From contig CANGXE010000091.1 in the NCBI GenBank assembly GCA_947457525.1, positions 1 to 6,506 on the forward strand: a stretch of 6,506 nucleotides of DNA. Reading direction: 5' to 3'. This DNA is from Bacteroidota bacterium (GTDB taxonomy: Bacteria; Bacteroidota; Bacteroidia; Chitinophagales; LD1). This document shows, one piece after another, positions 5,974 through 6,506 of the stretch (position 1 is the stretch's first letter; every line of letters starts with the position of its first letter). Under the pieces are notes generated by a model. That model saw only the letters and a program-made list of their open reading frames with translations. It was not told the DNA's origin and searched no databases. The translations under genes were made by a program, and so were the position numbers.

Positions 5974-6506
5974 TTACTCAATCGTCCAGCTAGTTAAGCC
6001 ATGAGCGGTGAAATTATAGCGCATTACCTGACCACCCAATTTGTTTAAGGCTTCAATCACTTTGTGTTTGCCGGTATATGGTGCATAGAAAATCATAAAT
6101 CCACCACCGCCCGCTCCCGATATTTTTCCTCCGGTAGCTCCTGCTTTTAATGCCGTGTTATAAATGTGTTCGATTTGCGGATTAGAAATGCCATCGGCCA
6201 TGGCTTTTTTGTGCTCCCATCCATCATGCAAAATCTTGCCTATGCTATCTACATCGCCTTTTAGTAAAGCTTCTTTCATACGAATACTTTGCTCTTTGAG
6301 TTGATGCATGGCTTCAATGCTTTTAGCATTTTTCTTCTTTACGTTGTCGCTTTGCTTTTGGATAATTTCGCTGGATAGACGAGAGGTTTGTGTAAAGAAT
6401 AAAATCAAGTTGTGTTCTAGTTCATGCAGCCATTTTTCTTTTACGCGAAGCGGGTTGACAATCACTTTGTCTTCGGCATAAAACTCCATGTAATTTACTC
6501 CGCCAA
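5974..6506 (-). CDS. hddA: GHMP kinase, likely D-glycero-D-manno-heptose-7-phosphate kinase, 5' end missing
   Basis: Only the C-terminal 177 codons are in the window. The frame stays open to the right edge, reading GGVNYMEFYAEDKVIVNPLRV, so the ATG at 6489 is internal rather than the start. GHMP motif 3, KISGAGGGGFMIFY, is encoded at about 6085-6126. It follows HDGWEHKKAMADGISNPQIEHIYNTALKAGA, a segment typical of HddA. HddA uses ATP to phosphorylate D-glycero-D-manno-heptose 7-phosphate to the 1,7-bisphosphate, on the way to GDP-heptose for surface glycans, in the cytoplasm. A related GHMP sugar kinase cannot be excluded, because the ATP-binding motif 2 and the N-terminal half lie outside. 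Family length is about 330-350 aa, so nearly half is missing. It is the last gene of its minus-strand transcript, and partner genes (heptose isomerase, phosphatase, nucleotidyltransferase) would be expected to the right. Confidence 0.87.
   Translation of the reverse strand, partial: GGVNYMEFYAEDKVIVNPLRVKEKWLHELEHNLILFFTQTSRLSSEIIQKQSDNVKKKNAKSIEAMHQLKEQSIRMKEALLKGDVDSIGKILHDGWEHKKAMADGISNPQIEHIYNTALKAGATGGKISGAGGGGFMIFYAPYTGKHKVIEALNKLGGQVMRYNFTAHGLTSWTIE

Noticed and set aside
5957..5978. AGTAA and TTACT as arms of a bidirectional terminator between the convergent DUF899-like and kinase genes
   Set aside because: The stem is only 5 bp of mostly A/T with a 12-nt loop and consists largely of the two stop codons; too weak to call a terminator.
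6487..6489. ATG as the start of a 171-aa kinase-like protein
   Set aside because: The frame continues upstream to the window edge with GGVNY, matching the family sequence before this methionine, so it is an internal residue of a longer protein.

Overview
The window looks like a piece of a Bacteroidota chromosome, probably a free-living Chitinophagia, Sphingobacteriia or related lineage. Three things suggest this. Protein families such as the large exported penicillin-acylase homologue beginning with a PPFGKFLNPFTGFWQN-type segment, and the NDH-2 subtype, are typical of that phylum. Start codons lack Shine-Dalgarno sequences. Several short spacers or flanking genes carry copies of the Bacteroidota -7 element TAnnTTTG. 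Base composition is moderately AT-rich and even across the window, with no sign of foreign DNA. The taxonomic call is inference from protein resemblance, not a database search.

Layout from left to right. (1) Positions 1-1118, minus strand: a type II NADH:quinone oxidoreductase (ndh), cut at its 3' end by the window edge. (2) 1150-1824, minus: a rhomboid intramembrane serine protease, transcribed just ahead of ndh. (3) 1839-4346, plus: an exported penicillin-acylase-family Ntn amidase, divergent from the rhomboid gene. (4) 4370-4729, plus: a small four-helix membrane protein of unknown function, probably in the acylase transcript. (5) 4732-5355, minus: an exported CAP/SCP-domain protein, converging on gene 4 with two bases between stop codons. 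(6) 5389-5961, plus: a DUF899-like thioredoxin-fold protein with a CxxC motif, divergent from gene 5. (7) 5974-6506, minus: the C-terminal part of a GHMP sugar kinase, best matched to D-glycero-D-manno-heptose-7-phosphate kinase (HddA), cut at its 5' end by the window edge.

The genes do not form one recognisable pathway. They are ordinary accessory and housekeeping functions: respiration, membrane proteolysis, envelope amidase, envelope CAP protein, a putative thiol redox protein, and surface-glycan heptose activation. Four of the seven act in or at the envelope. Packing is tight: the spacers are 31, 14, 23, 2, 33 and 12 bp, so promoters must largely lie inside neighbouring genes and the convergent pairs have no room for ordinary terminators. 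No stretch longer than 33 bp lacks a gene. I see no RNA gene, CRISPR array, insertion sequence, attachment site or origin, and no convincing new system. The points most worth checking are the divergent non-ATG start region at 1820-1843, the uncharacterised membrane protein after the acylase, the unusual CAP-protein N-terminus, and the short DUF899 variant.
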